This document shows, piece by piece, positions 17,401-25,843 of a DNA stretch of 64,000 nucleotides. The stretch covers positions 279,213 to 343,212 of the forward strand of contig NZ_FNPC01000001.1 of the NCBI RefSeq assembly GCF_900107205.1. Reading direction: 5' to 3'. Source of the stretch: Halopenitus persicus (GTDB lineage Archaea > Halobacteriota > Halobacteria > Halobacteriales > Haloferacaceae). The position numbers and the translations under genes were made by a program. The stretch's first letter is position 1, and every line of letters starts with the position of its first letter. The notes below the pieces were generated by a model. The model was given only the letters and a program-made list of their open reading frames with translations. It made no database searches and had not been told where the DNA came from.

Positions 17401-18834
17401 ATGGACCGACCACGACTCACGACGCTGTTGACCTGGGCGGTCGTGGGGACCTACCTGCTCGTCGCGCTCGGAGCGACCGCCGCCGCGGACGCCGGCCCGG
17501 CGCTGGCCGCGGCCCACCACGTCGCCGCCGTCCTCGTCGGCCTGCTGCTGGTCGCGACGGCGGTCGTCGCCCGCCGCGCGGCGGCAGCACGCGGCGTCCG
17601 GATCGGCACGGCGGCCGTCGTGGTCGCCTACCCGGTCCAGGCCGGCATCGGGCTGGCGGGGCGCTCCGGCGTCAGGCCCTTCGGCGGGCGGCTCCACCTG
17701 CTCGGCGGGATCGCCGTCTTCGCGGTCCTCCTGGCGACCCTGATCCACCGGCTGGAGACGACCGCGGGCGCGTCGGTTGCCGATGACGAACTGATCGACG
17801 CGGAGTCCCCGACCGATCGCTCCGCGACCGCTTCCGCGGCCGACTCGGCTGGGGACGCCCTCGCGGTCGACTCGGCTGGGGATGCGCCCGCGTCCGACTC
17901 CCGGTCGACCACGCTCGGCGACCGCCTTCGGGCGTATCTCGAGCTGACCAAGCCGCGGCTGATGTGGTTGTTGTGTCTGCTCGCGCTCGCGGGGATGGGG
18001 CTGGCGACCGCGACCGGCGCCGCGCTCGACGGCGTGACGGTCGTCGCGACCCTCGGCGGGGGCGTCCTGGCGATCGGCGCCGCGGGCACGTTCAACCACG
18101 TGTACGAACGCGACCGCGACCGGCGGATGCGCCGCACCGCTGACCGCCCGGTCGCCACCGACCGGGTCGGGGTTCGACGGGCAGTCGCCTTCGGCGTGCT
18201 TCTCGTCGCCGTCTCGATGGCGATCCTGCTCGCGTTCGTCAACGTTCTGGCGACCGTCCTGACCGCCCTCGCGGTCGTCTACTACGCGTACGTCTACACG
18301 GTCCTGCTGAAGCCGACGACCCGATGGAACACCGTGATCGGCGGCGGGTCGGGCGCTCTGCCGGCCCTGATCGGCTACGCCGCGGTGACCGGCACCGTCG
18401 GCCTGCCGGCGGTCCTGCTGGCGGTCGTCGTCTGCTGTTGGACCCCGGCGCACTTCTACAACCTCGCGATCGCCCACCGCGAGGACTACGCCCGCGCCGA
18501 CTACCCGATGTTACCGGTCGTCGCCGGCGTCTCGACCGCGCGGCGGCGGATCCTCGCCTGGCTCGGGATCACCCTTGTCGCCGCGGCCCTGCTGGGCACC
18601 GTCACCGACCTGGGCCTCCTCTACGCGCTCGCGACCACGGCGCTCGGGGCGGTGTTCGTCCGCAGCGTGGTCCGGCAGTACGACGCCGATCGGCGGGCGG
18701 GTGACGTGGGCACCGACGCCGACGCGCCGGCCGCGAACGACGCCCGCGCGGCCGCCTACCGGAGCTTCCACGCCTCGAACGCCTATCTCGGGGCCATCCT
18801 CGGGGCGATCCTCCTCGAGACGCTCGCGTTCTGA
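17401..18834 (+). CDS. ctaB: Heme o synthase (protoheme IX farnesyltransferase) with N-terminal membrane extension
   Basis: 477 residues. The C-terminal 290 residues are a UbiA-type prenyltransferase that adds a farnesyl chain to heme b: LTKPRLMWLLCLLALAGMG, then NHVYERDRDRRMRRTADRPV with the Asp-rich metal/diphosphate motif, and YTVLLKPTTRWN. The first 125 residues hold four extra hydrophobic helices resembling half of a heme a synthase (CtaA/COX15), including AAHHVAAVL and GGRLHLLGGIAVF histidines that could bind heme. A variable acidic linker (about 125-175) joins the two. It is placed just before the ba3-type oxidase genes, whose heme cofactor it supplies. Confidence 0.93.
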   Translation: MDRPRLTTLLTWAVVGTYLLVALGATAAADAGPALAAAHHVAAVLVGLLLVATAVVARRAAAARGVRIGTAAVVVAYPVQAGIGLAGRSGVRPFGGRLHLLGGIAVFAVLLATLIHRLETTAGASVADDELIDAESPTDRSATASAADSAGDALAVDSAGDAPASDSRSTTLGDRLRAYLELTKPRLMWLLCLLALAGMGLATATGAALDGVTVVATLGGGVLAIGAAGTFNHVYERDRDRRMRRTADRPVATDRVGVRRAVAFGVLLVAVSMAILLAFVNVLATVLTALAVVYYAYVYTVLLKPTTRWNTVIGGGSGALPALIGYAAVTGTVGLPAVLLAVVVCCWTPAHFYNLAIAHREDYARADYPMLPVVAGVSTARRRILAWLGITLVAAALLGTVTDLGLLYALATTALGAVFVRSVVRQYDADRRAGDVGTDADAPAANDARAAAYRSFHASNAYLGAILGAILLETLAF

Positions 18835-18859
18835 CCGTCCACCATCGTCGCGGTGAACC

Positions 18860-18963
18860 GCGCGGGCGACCGGTTCCGCCGGCACGCACGGGCGACCGAT
18901 GCCGCCGGCACGCACGGGCGACCGATGCCGCCGACACGCGCGGGAGACCGGTTTCGCCGCCAC
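18860..18963. repeat. 26-bp tandem repeat, four imperfect copies
   Basis: Units begin at 18860, 18886, 18912 and 18938 with the consensus GCRCGGGCGACCGRTGCCGC followed by CGGCAC. They occupy the spacer between heme o synthase and the small oxidase subunit. The diverged copies suggest an older array than the perfect ones elsewhere in the window. Confidence 0.85.
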
Positions 18964-19072
18964 GGCACCCGAATCGATTCGCCCCCGTTTCCGCGATCCG
19001 AAAGCGTCGGTCGAACATGTACGCGACAACCCCCACGAGGGACCTGTGAGTATCCCGTGGTGTGAGCGACCG

Positions 19073-19228
19073 ATGAGCAACGAACCCACTCGTGACGCCG
19101 CCGACACCCCGGCGATGCAACGGTTGTACGACCGCATCTGGCTGCTAGCCGTGGCCGCGTTCGTGTTCTTCCTCGTGGCCTACGTCGGCTGGGGGCTGCT
19201 CGACCTCCTGTCGCTGCCCGTGAGGTGA
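19073..19228 (+). CDS. Small single-helix subunit of ba3-type terminal oxidase
   Basis: 51 residues with one transmembrane helix (LAVAAFVFFLVAYVGWGLL). It starts at the ATG 19073 and lies 6 bases before subunit II. In haloarchaeal ba3-type oxidase clusters a small membrane protein (called CbaD in Natronomonas) sits at this place, so a structural or assembly role is likely. The identification rests on position and size more than on sequence motifs. Confidence 0.75.
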   Translation: MSNEPTRDAADTPAMQRLYDRIWLLAVAAFVFFLVAYVGWGLLDLLSLPVR

Positions 19229-19234
19229 TCACCG

Positions 19235-19777
19235 ATGAGTGACCCGCTCGAGGACCCCGACGACGACTGGTGGAACTCGCCGGTGAATCGCCGCGAGAGC
19301 ATCTGGCTCGGACTGGCCGGCGCGTGGTCGGTCGGCATCTTCGCCTGGATGGCCGGCTTCACCCAGTTCGGCGACCAGAACCCGATCGGCACGACCTACG
19401 ACGTCGACCCCGAGCAGTATCAGGAGCGCGTGGCCGAGTACAAGGAGGCCGCCGAGGAGACCGAGGACGGCCTGGTCCCGCCCGGCGATTCCGTCTACGT
19501 CGGCGCGATGCGATTCAACTGGGACGGCCTCCCGGCCGTGCTCGAGGCCGGCCGCGAGTACGACATCCACCTCGGCGCCTACGACGTCCAGCACGGCTTC
19601 TCGGTCCGGCCGGAGGAGAACCTGAACAAGCAGATCAACCTCCAGGTCTTCCCCGGGTCGGAGTGGGTGATCCCGATGACGTTCGACGAGCCGGGCACCT
19701 ACCACGTCGTCTGTAACGAGTTCTGCGGCCAGGGACACCGAACGATGCACGGCCGGTTCACGGTGGTGGAGGGATAG
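19235..19777 (+). CDS. Cytochrome c oxidase subunit II, ba3 type
   Basis: 180 residues. An N-terminal membrane helix (SIWLGLAGAWSVGIFAWMAGF) is followed by an extracellular cupredoxin domain. The CuA site is visible as CNEFCGQGHRTM, giving Cys-x3-Cys-x3-His-x2-Met, with the remaining histidine in YDVQHGFSV. It accepts electrons, probably from a halocyanin, and passes them to subunit I. It is followed after one base by the subunit I gene, so they are coupled. Confidence 0.93.
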   Translation: MSDPLEDPDDDWWNSPVNRRESIWLGLAGAWSVGIFAWMAGFTQFGDQNPIGTTYDVDPEQYQERVAEYKEAAEETEDGLVPPGDSVYVGAMRFNWDGLPAVLEAGREYDIHLGAYDVQHGFSVRPEENLNKQINLQVFPGSEWVIPMTFDEPGTYHVVCNEFCGQGHRTMHGRFTVVEG

Positions 19778-19778
19778 C

Positions 19779-21503
19779 ATGTCGGCGATCACCTCCCTCT
19801 TCCGGAACGACTACGATGCGGACGGCTTCCGGACCTGCTCGGTGACCGGGCTCGACGTCCACCGGTCGGTGGAGAACCACGTGAAGCTGTTCGGGCTGAC
19901 CGCGGTGATCGCGCTGGCGGTCGGCGGCGTCTTCGCCTTCACCGTCGCGATGACGCGCTGGGAGTTCATCGGCTTCCTCGACCCGGGCAGCTACTACACG
20001 CACCTGAGCCTGCACGCGTGGAACCTGCTCATCTTCTGGATGGTCTTCATGGAGATCGCCATCCTCTACGTCGGCGGGCCGATGGTGCTCGGCCGGAAGC
20101 TTCCGCTGCGGCGGCTCGCGAGCGCCGGCTGGGTGATCATGGCGCTCGGCGCGGTCGGCGTCAACGCGTCGATCCTGCTCACGGAGGCGCCCAACGAGGC
20201 CCCGCTGTTGACGGCGTACGTCCCGCTGCCGGTCTCGCCGTGGTTCTACGGGACCGCCATCGTCTTCCTGTTCGGGACCACGATCGCGGCGCTGCCGTTC
20301 TTCGCGACGATCTGGTTCGAGACCCGAGGGACCCGTCGGTCGCTCCCGCTGGTCGCCTTCGGCGCGTTCATCACCGGCATCATCGCCGTCGAGGCGATCC
20401 TCGGCGGGATCGCCGCCTTCGCGTACGCGCTGGCCTGGCGGGTCGACCTGATCGCCGCCGTCGAGCCGGGGATCTACCGGCAGCTCTACTGGATCATCGG
20501 TCACGGGAGCCAGCAGATCAACCTGCTCGCGATGATCACCGTGTGGTACTTCCTGACCCACGTCGTGGGCGGCGCGGTCGTCGTCTCCGAGAAGGTCTCC
20601 CGGACGGCGTTCGTGTTCTACCTCTTCTTCATCAACCTCGGGGCGGCCCACCACCTGCTGGTCGACCCCGGCGTCTCCGCCGGCTGGCGGATCTGGAACA
20701 CCTCCTACGCCTTCTACGGCGCGGCCTTCGCGAGCATGATCCACGCGTTCGCCATCCCGGCCGGGATCGAGGCCGGCCGTCGTCGCCGCGGCCAGGGCGG
20801 CGGGCTCTTCGGCTGGCTCACCTCCGCGCCCTGGGGGAATCCCGTCTTCGCCGCCACCGTCTTCAGCATCATCCTCTTCGGCTTCCTCGGCGGGATCACC
20901 GGCGTCGTGATGGGCCAAATGCAGGTCAACATGACCTGGCACAACACCTTCGCGGCGGTCGGGCACTTCCACGCGACCGTCGTGCTCGGGACGACGCTGG
21001 CCTTCATGGGGCTCGTCTTCTTCGTCATCAAGACGATGTTCCGCCGCGACTTCGTCTCGAACACGCTGGCGTCCGCGGTGCCGTACGCCTACGCCGGCGC
21101 GATGAGCATCGTCACGCTGATGATGATGTACGCCGGGATCCTCTACGGCGTCCCGCGGCGGACCGCCGAGGTCGTCCGAAACATCCCCGGCTCCGAGTTC
21201 AGCTTCGCGGCGGCGATCCCGATATTCATGATCTTCGGGATCTTCGCGGTGGTGGCGATCGCCTCCGGCGCGCTGTTCATCCTCGTGTCGGTCGGCTCGC
21301 TGCTGTTCGGCGACCGACTCCCGGGCGGCGACGACGGCGGGCTGTTGCCCGAGGGTGGACTCCACGCCGACGGCGGGCAGCCGATCCACGCGGTGGAACT
21401 CCGCGGGACCTTCACGCTGTGTCTGGTCTTCCTCGCCGTCTTCATCGCCATCTACGTGCTGAACTGGTACCTCGTGACGCAGCTGTGGTCGATCGGCGCG
21501 TAG
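19779..21503 (+). CDS. Cytochrome c oxidase subunit I, ba3 type
   Basis: 574 residues with about 13-14 membrane helices. Ligand residues are visible: HAWNLLIFWMVFME (low-spin heme His), YWIIGHGSQQINLLAM (CuB His), AAHHLLVDPG (two CuB His) and AVGHFHATVVLG (heme ligands). The protein lacks the standard Tyr of A-type enzymes next to the CuB His, which fits the B-family (ba3). It reduces oxygen to water and pumps protons. The extra C-terminal helix reading IAIYVLNWYLVTQLWSIG resembles other haloarchaeal enzymes. Confidence 0.93.
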   Translation: MSAITSLFRNDYDADGFRTCSVTGLDVHRSVENHVKLFGLTAVIALAVGGVFAFTVAMTRWEFIGFLDPGSYYTHLSLHAWNLLIFWMVFMEIAILYVGGPMVLGRKLPLRRLASAGWVIMALGAVGVNASILLTEAPNEAPLLTAYVPLPVSPWFYGTAIVFLFGTTIAALPFFATIWFETRGTRRSLPLVAFGAFITGIIAVEAILGGIAAFAYALAWRVDLIAAVEPGIYRQLYWIIGHGSQQINLLAMITVWYFLTHVVGGAVVVSEKVSRTAFVFYLFFINLGAAHHLLVDPGVSAGWRIWNTSYAFYGAAFASMIHAFAIPAGIEAGRRRRGQGGGLFGWLTSAPWGNPVFAATVFSIILFGFLGGITGVVMGQMQVNMTWHNTFAAVGHFHATVVLGTTLAFMGLVFFVIKTMFRRDFVSNTLASAVPYAYAGAMSIVTLMMMYAGILYGVPRRTAEVVRNIPGSEFSFAAAIPIFMIFGIFAVVAIASGALFILVSVGSLLFGDRLPGGDDGGLLPEGGLHADGGQPIHAVELRGTFTLCLVFLAVFIAIYVLNWYLVTQLWSIGA

Positions 21504-21556
21504 GCGCCGGTCGTCGCCCGGCCTCTGCCGGGTTCGCGACGACTGACCCGCTAACC

Positions 21557-21832
21557 GAACGCCCCTGATAAACGCTCCACCGACCGCACGACTGAACGCC
21601 TGATAAACGCTCCACCGACCGCACGACTGAACGCCTGATAAACGCTCCACCGACCGCACGACTGAACGCCTGATAAACGCTCCACCGACCGCACGACTGA
21701 ACGCCTGATAAACGCTCCACCGACCGCACGACTGAACGCCTGATAAAGACCGCACGACTGCACGACAGAACGCCTGATAAACGCTCCACCGACCGCACGA
21801 CCGAACGCCTGATAAAGACCGCACGACCGAGT
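21557..21832. repeat. 35-bp tandem repeat array, five copies plus shortened variants
   Basis: The unit GAACGCCTGATAAACGCTCC followed by ACCGACCGCACGACT occurs in units starting at 21557 (2 bases longer), 21594, 21629, 21664 and 21699. After these come deletion variants, in which CGCTCCACC is lost, alternating with a full copy up to about 21832. It fills the 367-base spacer between oxidase subunit I and the next membrane protein. There are no unique spacers, so it is not a CRISPR array. Confidence 0.95.
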
Positions 21833-21870
21833 GACCGACGAATGACCCCACGACCCCACGACCCCAACGA

Positions 21871-22563
21871 ATGACCGACACCCCACGCATCCATCTCCCG
21901 ATGCAGCTCGGCGGCATCGTTCGCCAGGCCTGGCGGAACCTCCTGAGCGTCTACTACACCAACACGCCCGTGTGGCGCTGGCTCAAAAGCGGCGCGCTCG
22001 TCTTCCTCGGGTTCTTCCTGTGGATGGGCGGGAACGTGCTGTTGGCCTACTGGACCGACGCGATCGTCCTGCGGTACGCGATGGCCTACGGCTTCGTCCT
22101 GCTCGCGTGGGGGCCGTTCACCCACCTGCTCGTCGTCCCGGCCGTGATACGGCTGCGTCGGACCGCCGAGCATCCCGTCGTGCGGCGGATCGCGCGTCAC
22201 GGGTCGAAGATCAACTTCGGGACGTTCCTCGTGATCGTCGCGGTCGTGGGGACGATCGCGCCGGGCGTGATGCTGCTCGACTTCTCGTCCGGCTTCGGCG
22301 CCGACGCGGGCGGGGACGTGACCGCGGAGCTGACCTGTGAGACGGGCGCCGACGCCGTCAGCTGCGAGCTCGAGACGAGCGAGGGCGTCGACCACGTCGT
22401 GCTCACCTCCGGCGGGGAGGTGCTCGACCGAAGCGACGAGCCGCCGTACGCGGTCTCGGCATCCCGCGATGCCCTCTCGGACGGCCCGTCCGGCGCGCAG
22501 TTCGAGATCGAGCTCCGTGACGCGAACGGCGACACCCTGCGGCGGTTCGTGCGCACCGTCTGA
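21871..22563 (+). CDS. Oxidase-cluster membrane protein, unknown function
   Basis: 230 residues. Four hydrophobic segments: LVFLGFFLWMGGNVLLAYW, YAMAYGFVLLAWGPFTHLLV, then TFLVIVAVVGTIAPGVMLL and a shorter one at the junction. They are followed by an extracellular beta-rich tail (about 150-230) containing LTCETGADAVSCELETSEG, with two cysteines that could form a disulfide. The tail reads like an Ig-like or PKD-like sandwich with regular EGVDHVVLTSGGEV strands. Its place downstream of the oxidase on the same strand suggests an accessory role, but the repeat array separates them. Confidence 0.65.
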   Translation: MTDTPRIHLPMQLGGIVRQAWRNLLSVYYTNTPVWRWLKSGALVFLGFFLWMGGNVLLAYWTDAIVLRYAMAYGFVLLAWGPFTHLLVVPAVIRLRRTAEHPVVRRIARHGSKINFGTFLVIVAVVGTIAPGVMLLDFSSGFGADAGGDVTAELTCETGADAVSCELETSEGVDHVVLTSGGEVLDRSDEPPYAVSASRDALSDGPSGAQFEIELRDANGDTLRRFVRTV

Positions 22564-22770
22564 ACGCGCCGCTCGGACGGCGCGTGTCGGAGCATTGTTA
22601 TGAGGATCTGGCACCGTTGAAACCCTCAACGGGGGATATATTCTGACCCATACGCGGTCTACAGGGGGAACGGGCGAAGCACCGTTCCGAGAAGTCCAAT
22701 GGCTAACTGACGGGGATACCTGGAAAAGACGGGGGCGGTTAAGGCATCTCGGGACACCGTTTCAGAAGGA

Positions 22771-23742
22771 TCAGTCACGTCGATACTGTGGAGTCGTCAC
22801 GGTCATTGATAGCGGTAAGTAGAATAGGAGATGCTCCCGCCCGAGGGAGCCCGGAACCGGTCGATCAGTCTGCCTGTTTTCAGGCATAGTGGCTTTCGCC
22901 ATCAGATAACTCCACGCAACGTTAATGCGGAAATGATCTTTGACGAGGTCTTCCGGGTACGTCTTACAAAGGGTCTCGTAAATGGAAACCCCCTGACGAC
23001 GTGCACGTTCACACCTCGGTTCCGGGTAAAACTCCCGCGTGAAAAACGCATACACCTGCGGGATTTCAAAGATACCATCCACGATCTCCTCGATCGAAAC
23101 CGAACGATCGACGTCGTCACGAATCATATCGGTATTGATACAGTCCGCGATCGTCTCCACCGCTTCTAACTCAGGACCCGTTTCCGCTCGACGCTCATAG
23201 TCCGAGAAATAATCGACACAACACGCCGGATATCCGTGGAGAACCCCTTGATACTGCTCGAAACCGGCACGGTCATCGTTCATCACTGCTTCAATATTCC
23301 GTTGCAAGATCTCGGTAGGTTCCGGAGCATCTTCATCTCGGAAAAAGTAGAGACGGCCACCGTAGTTGACGTTTCCACCTGCTCTCAGCCATTCCGGGAC
23401 GACGAAACAGGTTTCCGGGAAATTCCTTTTGAGATACTGTACTTCGGGTATTTGCTGAAGAACACGACGGAACTTCGCCGACGCTGATTCGAGATTTTCC
23501 CGAGTAAACGAGTCGAAGTCAACCTGTATTTGACGATAGAATTCGCGCGATCGGGATGCAACGTTCCGACGCTCGGTTATCGAAGAGGCCTCAACAGCCT
23601 GGAGCGCTAATTCTTGACCTCGAAAGTAGTTTGTATCCAGTTGAATACTGGCACCACGTCGTTCCCGTTCAAGTACCGCTCGTGTATCCAATGCAGCAAA
23701 GGTCGGAAGAGCTGCACTGCCGTCTCCGTTTGACGGTGACAT
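22771..23742 (-). CDS. Conserved CC-motif protein, DUF483-like
   Basis: 323 residues, soluble, lower in GC than the surrounding genes. A distinctive segment is VLHGYPACCVDYFSDYERR (about 165-185), matching from memory the GYP-CC-x-YF element of archaeal DUF483 proteins, with further Cys in ETIADCINTDM, PRCERARRQG and ETLCKTYP. It has the look of a metal-binding or redox enzyme. Other parts include NVNYGGRLYFFRDEDAPEPTE. The flanks are unrelated and base composition differs, so horizontal acquisition is possible. Function unknown. Confidence 0.65.
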   Translation of the reverse strand: MSPSNGDGSAALPTFAALDTRAVLERERRGASIQLDTNYFRGQELALQAVEASSITERRNVASRSREFYRQIQVDFDSFTRENLESASAKFRRVLQQIPEVQYLKRNFPETCFVVPEWLRAGGNVNYGGRLYFFRDEDAPEPTEILQRNIEAVMNDDRAGFEQYQGVLHGYPACCVDYFSDYERRAETGPELEAVETIADCINTDMIRDDVDRSVSIEEIVDGIFEIPQVYAFFTREFYPEPRCERARRQGVSIYETLCKTYPEDLVKDHFRINVAWSYLMAKATMPENRQTDRPVPGSLGREHLLFYLPLSMTVTTPQYRRD

Positions 23743-23981
23743 AGGGAATAGTAACCAACTATACCGCTACCCGGAATATATCGTGCGTTTCTAATGGTTT
23801 CATACTGGATTTGTAGCCACTTTTGAGTTGATATATGATCAGTTGATCGACATCATCAGCAGCATCATCATCAGCAGCATCGTGATATCCGGACGTTTCT
23901 ACGCACCTCGATCGGTATAGCTACGAAATTCGATGGACAGACGTCGTCTCAGCTGTCTCCGTTTTCGAACATTTTTGAACG

Positions 23982-24224
23982 CTACTTTGTCCACCTGATT
24001 TCATACTCGAGTTCGTACCGTTGCTCGCCGGTTTCCGAATCCGTGAGGCGTTCAAGTTCGACTTCGAATCGGGGATTTTCCGGAACGGTAACGGTCCGCT
24101 TTTCGGTATCATTCGCCAACCGGACACTCCCTGATTCGATCTGATCGGCAGCATCACGTAGCGCTTCAGTGATTTCCGCTCTCGTCACTCGTTCCTCAGT
24201 TTTGAACAGTTGTTCTTCCGGCAT
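23982..24224 (-). CDS. Amphi-Trp domain protein
   Basis: 80 residues. The C-terminal ELEYEIRW ends a short beta-hairpin module preceded by FEVELERLTDSETGEQRYE, which is the amphi-Trp domain signature found in many small haloarchaeal proteins. The N-terminal half (about 1-35) is a helix (RAEITEALRDAADQIESG). Its start overlaps the CBS gene stop (TAATG), so the two are co-expressed. Function is not known; a ligand- or protein-binding role beside the CBS protein is inferred. Confidence 0.85.
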   Translation of the reverse strand: MPEEQLFKTEERVTRAEITEALRDAADQIESGSVRLANDTEKRTVTVPENPRFEVELERLTDSETGEQRYELEYEIRWTK

Positions 24225-24658
24225 TAGTATTCAGGTCGCTGGGCTCGGATGATCTCTCCGAACTGTTGTTGTTCGTCGGCCAGTAGTTCAGTCATATCAT
24301 CAGCGGTAATGATTCCGACGAGGGCATCGTCTTCACGGATGGGGAGTCGCCGGATACCGTGTTCAGCCATCAGGTTAGTCACCTCGTAGAACCCAGCACC
24401 GGGCTCAGCTGTACGGAGATCGTCGGTCATTACGTCTTCGGCAGTCCGGTCGGCCGGGTCAACCTCCTCTCCGAGAACGCGAACGGTCAGGTCTCGGTCC
24501 GTGACGATCCCGACGGGAGTATCATCATCCGTGATCACGACGCTCCCAACGTTCTCCTCGTCCATCGTCGCTGCGAGTTCGGCGACGGGAGTATTCGGAT
24601 CAGCTGTGACGGCGTCGCTTCGTGCGAGGTCTTCGACGGGCATAGGAGTTCTCTCCAT
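24224..24658 (-). CDS. Two-CBS-domain protein
   Basis: About 144 residues comprising two CBS motifs: MPVEDLARSDAVTADPNTPV followed by VVITDDDTPVGIVTDRDLTV, then DVMTDDLRTAEPGAGFYEVT followed by LPIREDDALVGIITADDMTE. CBS pairs bind adenosyl nucleotides such as AMP, ATP or SAM and act as energy or ligand sensors. The start may be the ATG at 24658 or that at 24643. It forms a two-gene unit with the amphi-Trp protein. Confidence 0.88.
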   Translation of the reverse strand: MERTPMPVEDLARSDAVTADPNTPVAELAATMDEENVGSVVITDDDTPVGIVTDRDLTVRVLGEEVDPADRTAEDVMTDDLRTAEPGAGFYEVTNLMAEHGIRRLPIREDDALVGIITADDMTELLADEQQQFGEIIRAQRPEY

Positions 24659-24864
24659 AAACAAGTTTGAGGATTAACAACTTCAAATGTATCACCATTC
24701 TTAATGCCCCGAAATAGAGCCATCATTTAAATATTAAATATGTGATATAACCCGGAGGATGAAAAATATTCAGACCACCGAAGGATGATACAAAACCTGC
24801 TAATTCTTCCCTGGGTGTTCAGATTCGTAGAAAAGTTTACACTATTCAGAACGGATAGTCAGAT

Positions 24865-25200
24865 ATGGAGATTGATTGGCGGAATTCCGGCGGTATCGTC
24901 GCACTCGGCTCGTTGGCGATCGCGTTAGTGTTGACGCTGGCTGGTATTGAAACGGTAGCAGGATACGAGGTTCTTTCCGCTGAGCAATCGGCATTCGGAT
25001 TCCTCGCAGCGGGAAACTTCAGCCTCGGTGTGCTGTCCGCAGGTATCTTCTCGGTCGGGATCTTCTCTGCAGGCGTCTTCTCCGTCGGAATATTTTCGGT
25101 CGGGATCTTTGCTGTAGGGCCGTTTGCGTTCGGAATCTATGCCATCGGATTCTACGCGGCACAACGGTATGTGACGTCCTCGACAGAGCGTACTAACTAA
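24865..25200 (+). CDS. Membrane protein with FS-V/A-G-I/V pentapeptide repeats
   Basis: 111 residues. After an N-terminal helix (IVALGSLAIALVLTLAGIETV) comes a strikingly regular run of a five-residue unit of the type GIFSV or GVFSA (about 50-100: SLGVLSAGIFSVGIFSAGVF and on, to AVGPFAFGIYAIGFYAA). The period of five with Gly, Phe and small residues could make a membrane-embedded repeat or a solenoid. It has a TATA-like promoter region before it and stands alone. Family unknown. Confidence 0.7.
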   Translation: MEIDWRNSGGIVALGSLAIALVLTLAGIETVAGYEVLSAEQSAFGFLAAGNFSLGVLSAGIFSVGIFSAGVFSVGIFSVGIFAVGPFAFGIYAIGFYAAQRYVTSSTERTN

Positions 25201-25372
25201 TGGCTCCATTAACGGCTATATCCATCCGTACCGAGTGTTCCGTGAGCGTCGGAACGCGGGCTGGTGTCGCGTCTCGAATACTTTCGGACGATCAATCGTC
25301 AACCGACCGCCGCGTTCCGCCCGGACGAGCACGGCGAACTTAAATAGCCGACGAGCCTCGATTCGCCCGTTG

Positions 25373-25801
25373 ATGTTCGACCACATCCTGTTCCCGACCG
25401 ACGGCACCGAGCGGACGGACGCGGTGCTCGAGTACGCCCTCGACATGGCCGAGACCCGGGACGCGACGCTGCACGTGCTGTCCGTCGTCGACGACCGCTC
25501 CTTTCTGACCCTCGACGACGACCGCGTCGACGAGGTCCGAAGCGACCTCGAGGCACAGGCCCGGTCCGCGGTCGACGCCGCCGTCGACGCCGCGGCCGAC
25601 CGGGGGATCCCGACGACCTCCGCGGTCGACGTCGGGGACCCCTCGCCGGCGATCATCGAGTACGTCGAGGAGGCCGGGATCGACCTCGTGGTGATGGGAA
25701 CCAGCGGCGACAACTACGAGCGGAACATCGTCGGCAGCGTCTCCCAGCGCGTCGTCAAGCAGTCCCCGGTGCCGGTGTTGACCGTCCGTATCGAGGAATA
25801 A
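25373..25801 (+). CDS. Universal stress protein UspA family
   Basis: 142 residues, one UspA domain. It begins MFDHILFPTDGTERTDAVLE and ends with the ATP-binding element MGTSGDNYERNIVGSVSQRV (G-x2-G-x9-G-S), then PVPVLTVR. The start at ATG 25373 is preferred over an upstream Met, which would add unrelated arginine-rich sequence, because UspA domains begin exactly here. Single-domain UspA proteins are numerous in haloarchaea and respond to stress. Confidence 0.93.
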   Translation: MFDHILFPTDGTERTDAVLEYALDMAETRDATLHVLSVVDDRSFLTLDDDRVDEVRSDLEAQARSAVDAAVDAAADRGIPTTSAVDVGDPSPAIIEYVEEAGIDLVVMGTSGDNYERNIVGSVSQRVVKQSPVPVLTVRIEE

Positions 25802-25843
25802 CGGCCCGCAAGCGCCGCTGTGGGTTCGTCCGTCGGTTGCCGG

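Noticed and set aside
21557-21832. CRISPR array
   Set aside because: The 35-bp units are directly adjacent with no unique spacers, and no cas genes are nearby.
23848-23885. ATCATCAGCAGC microsatellite as functional element
   Set aside because: It is a short low-complexity run in a spacer with no pairing or conserved context visible.
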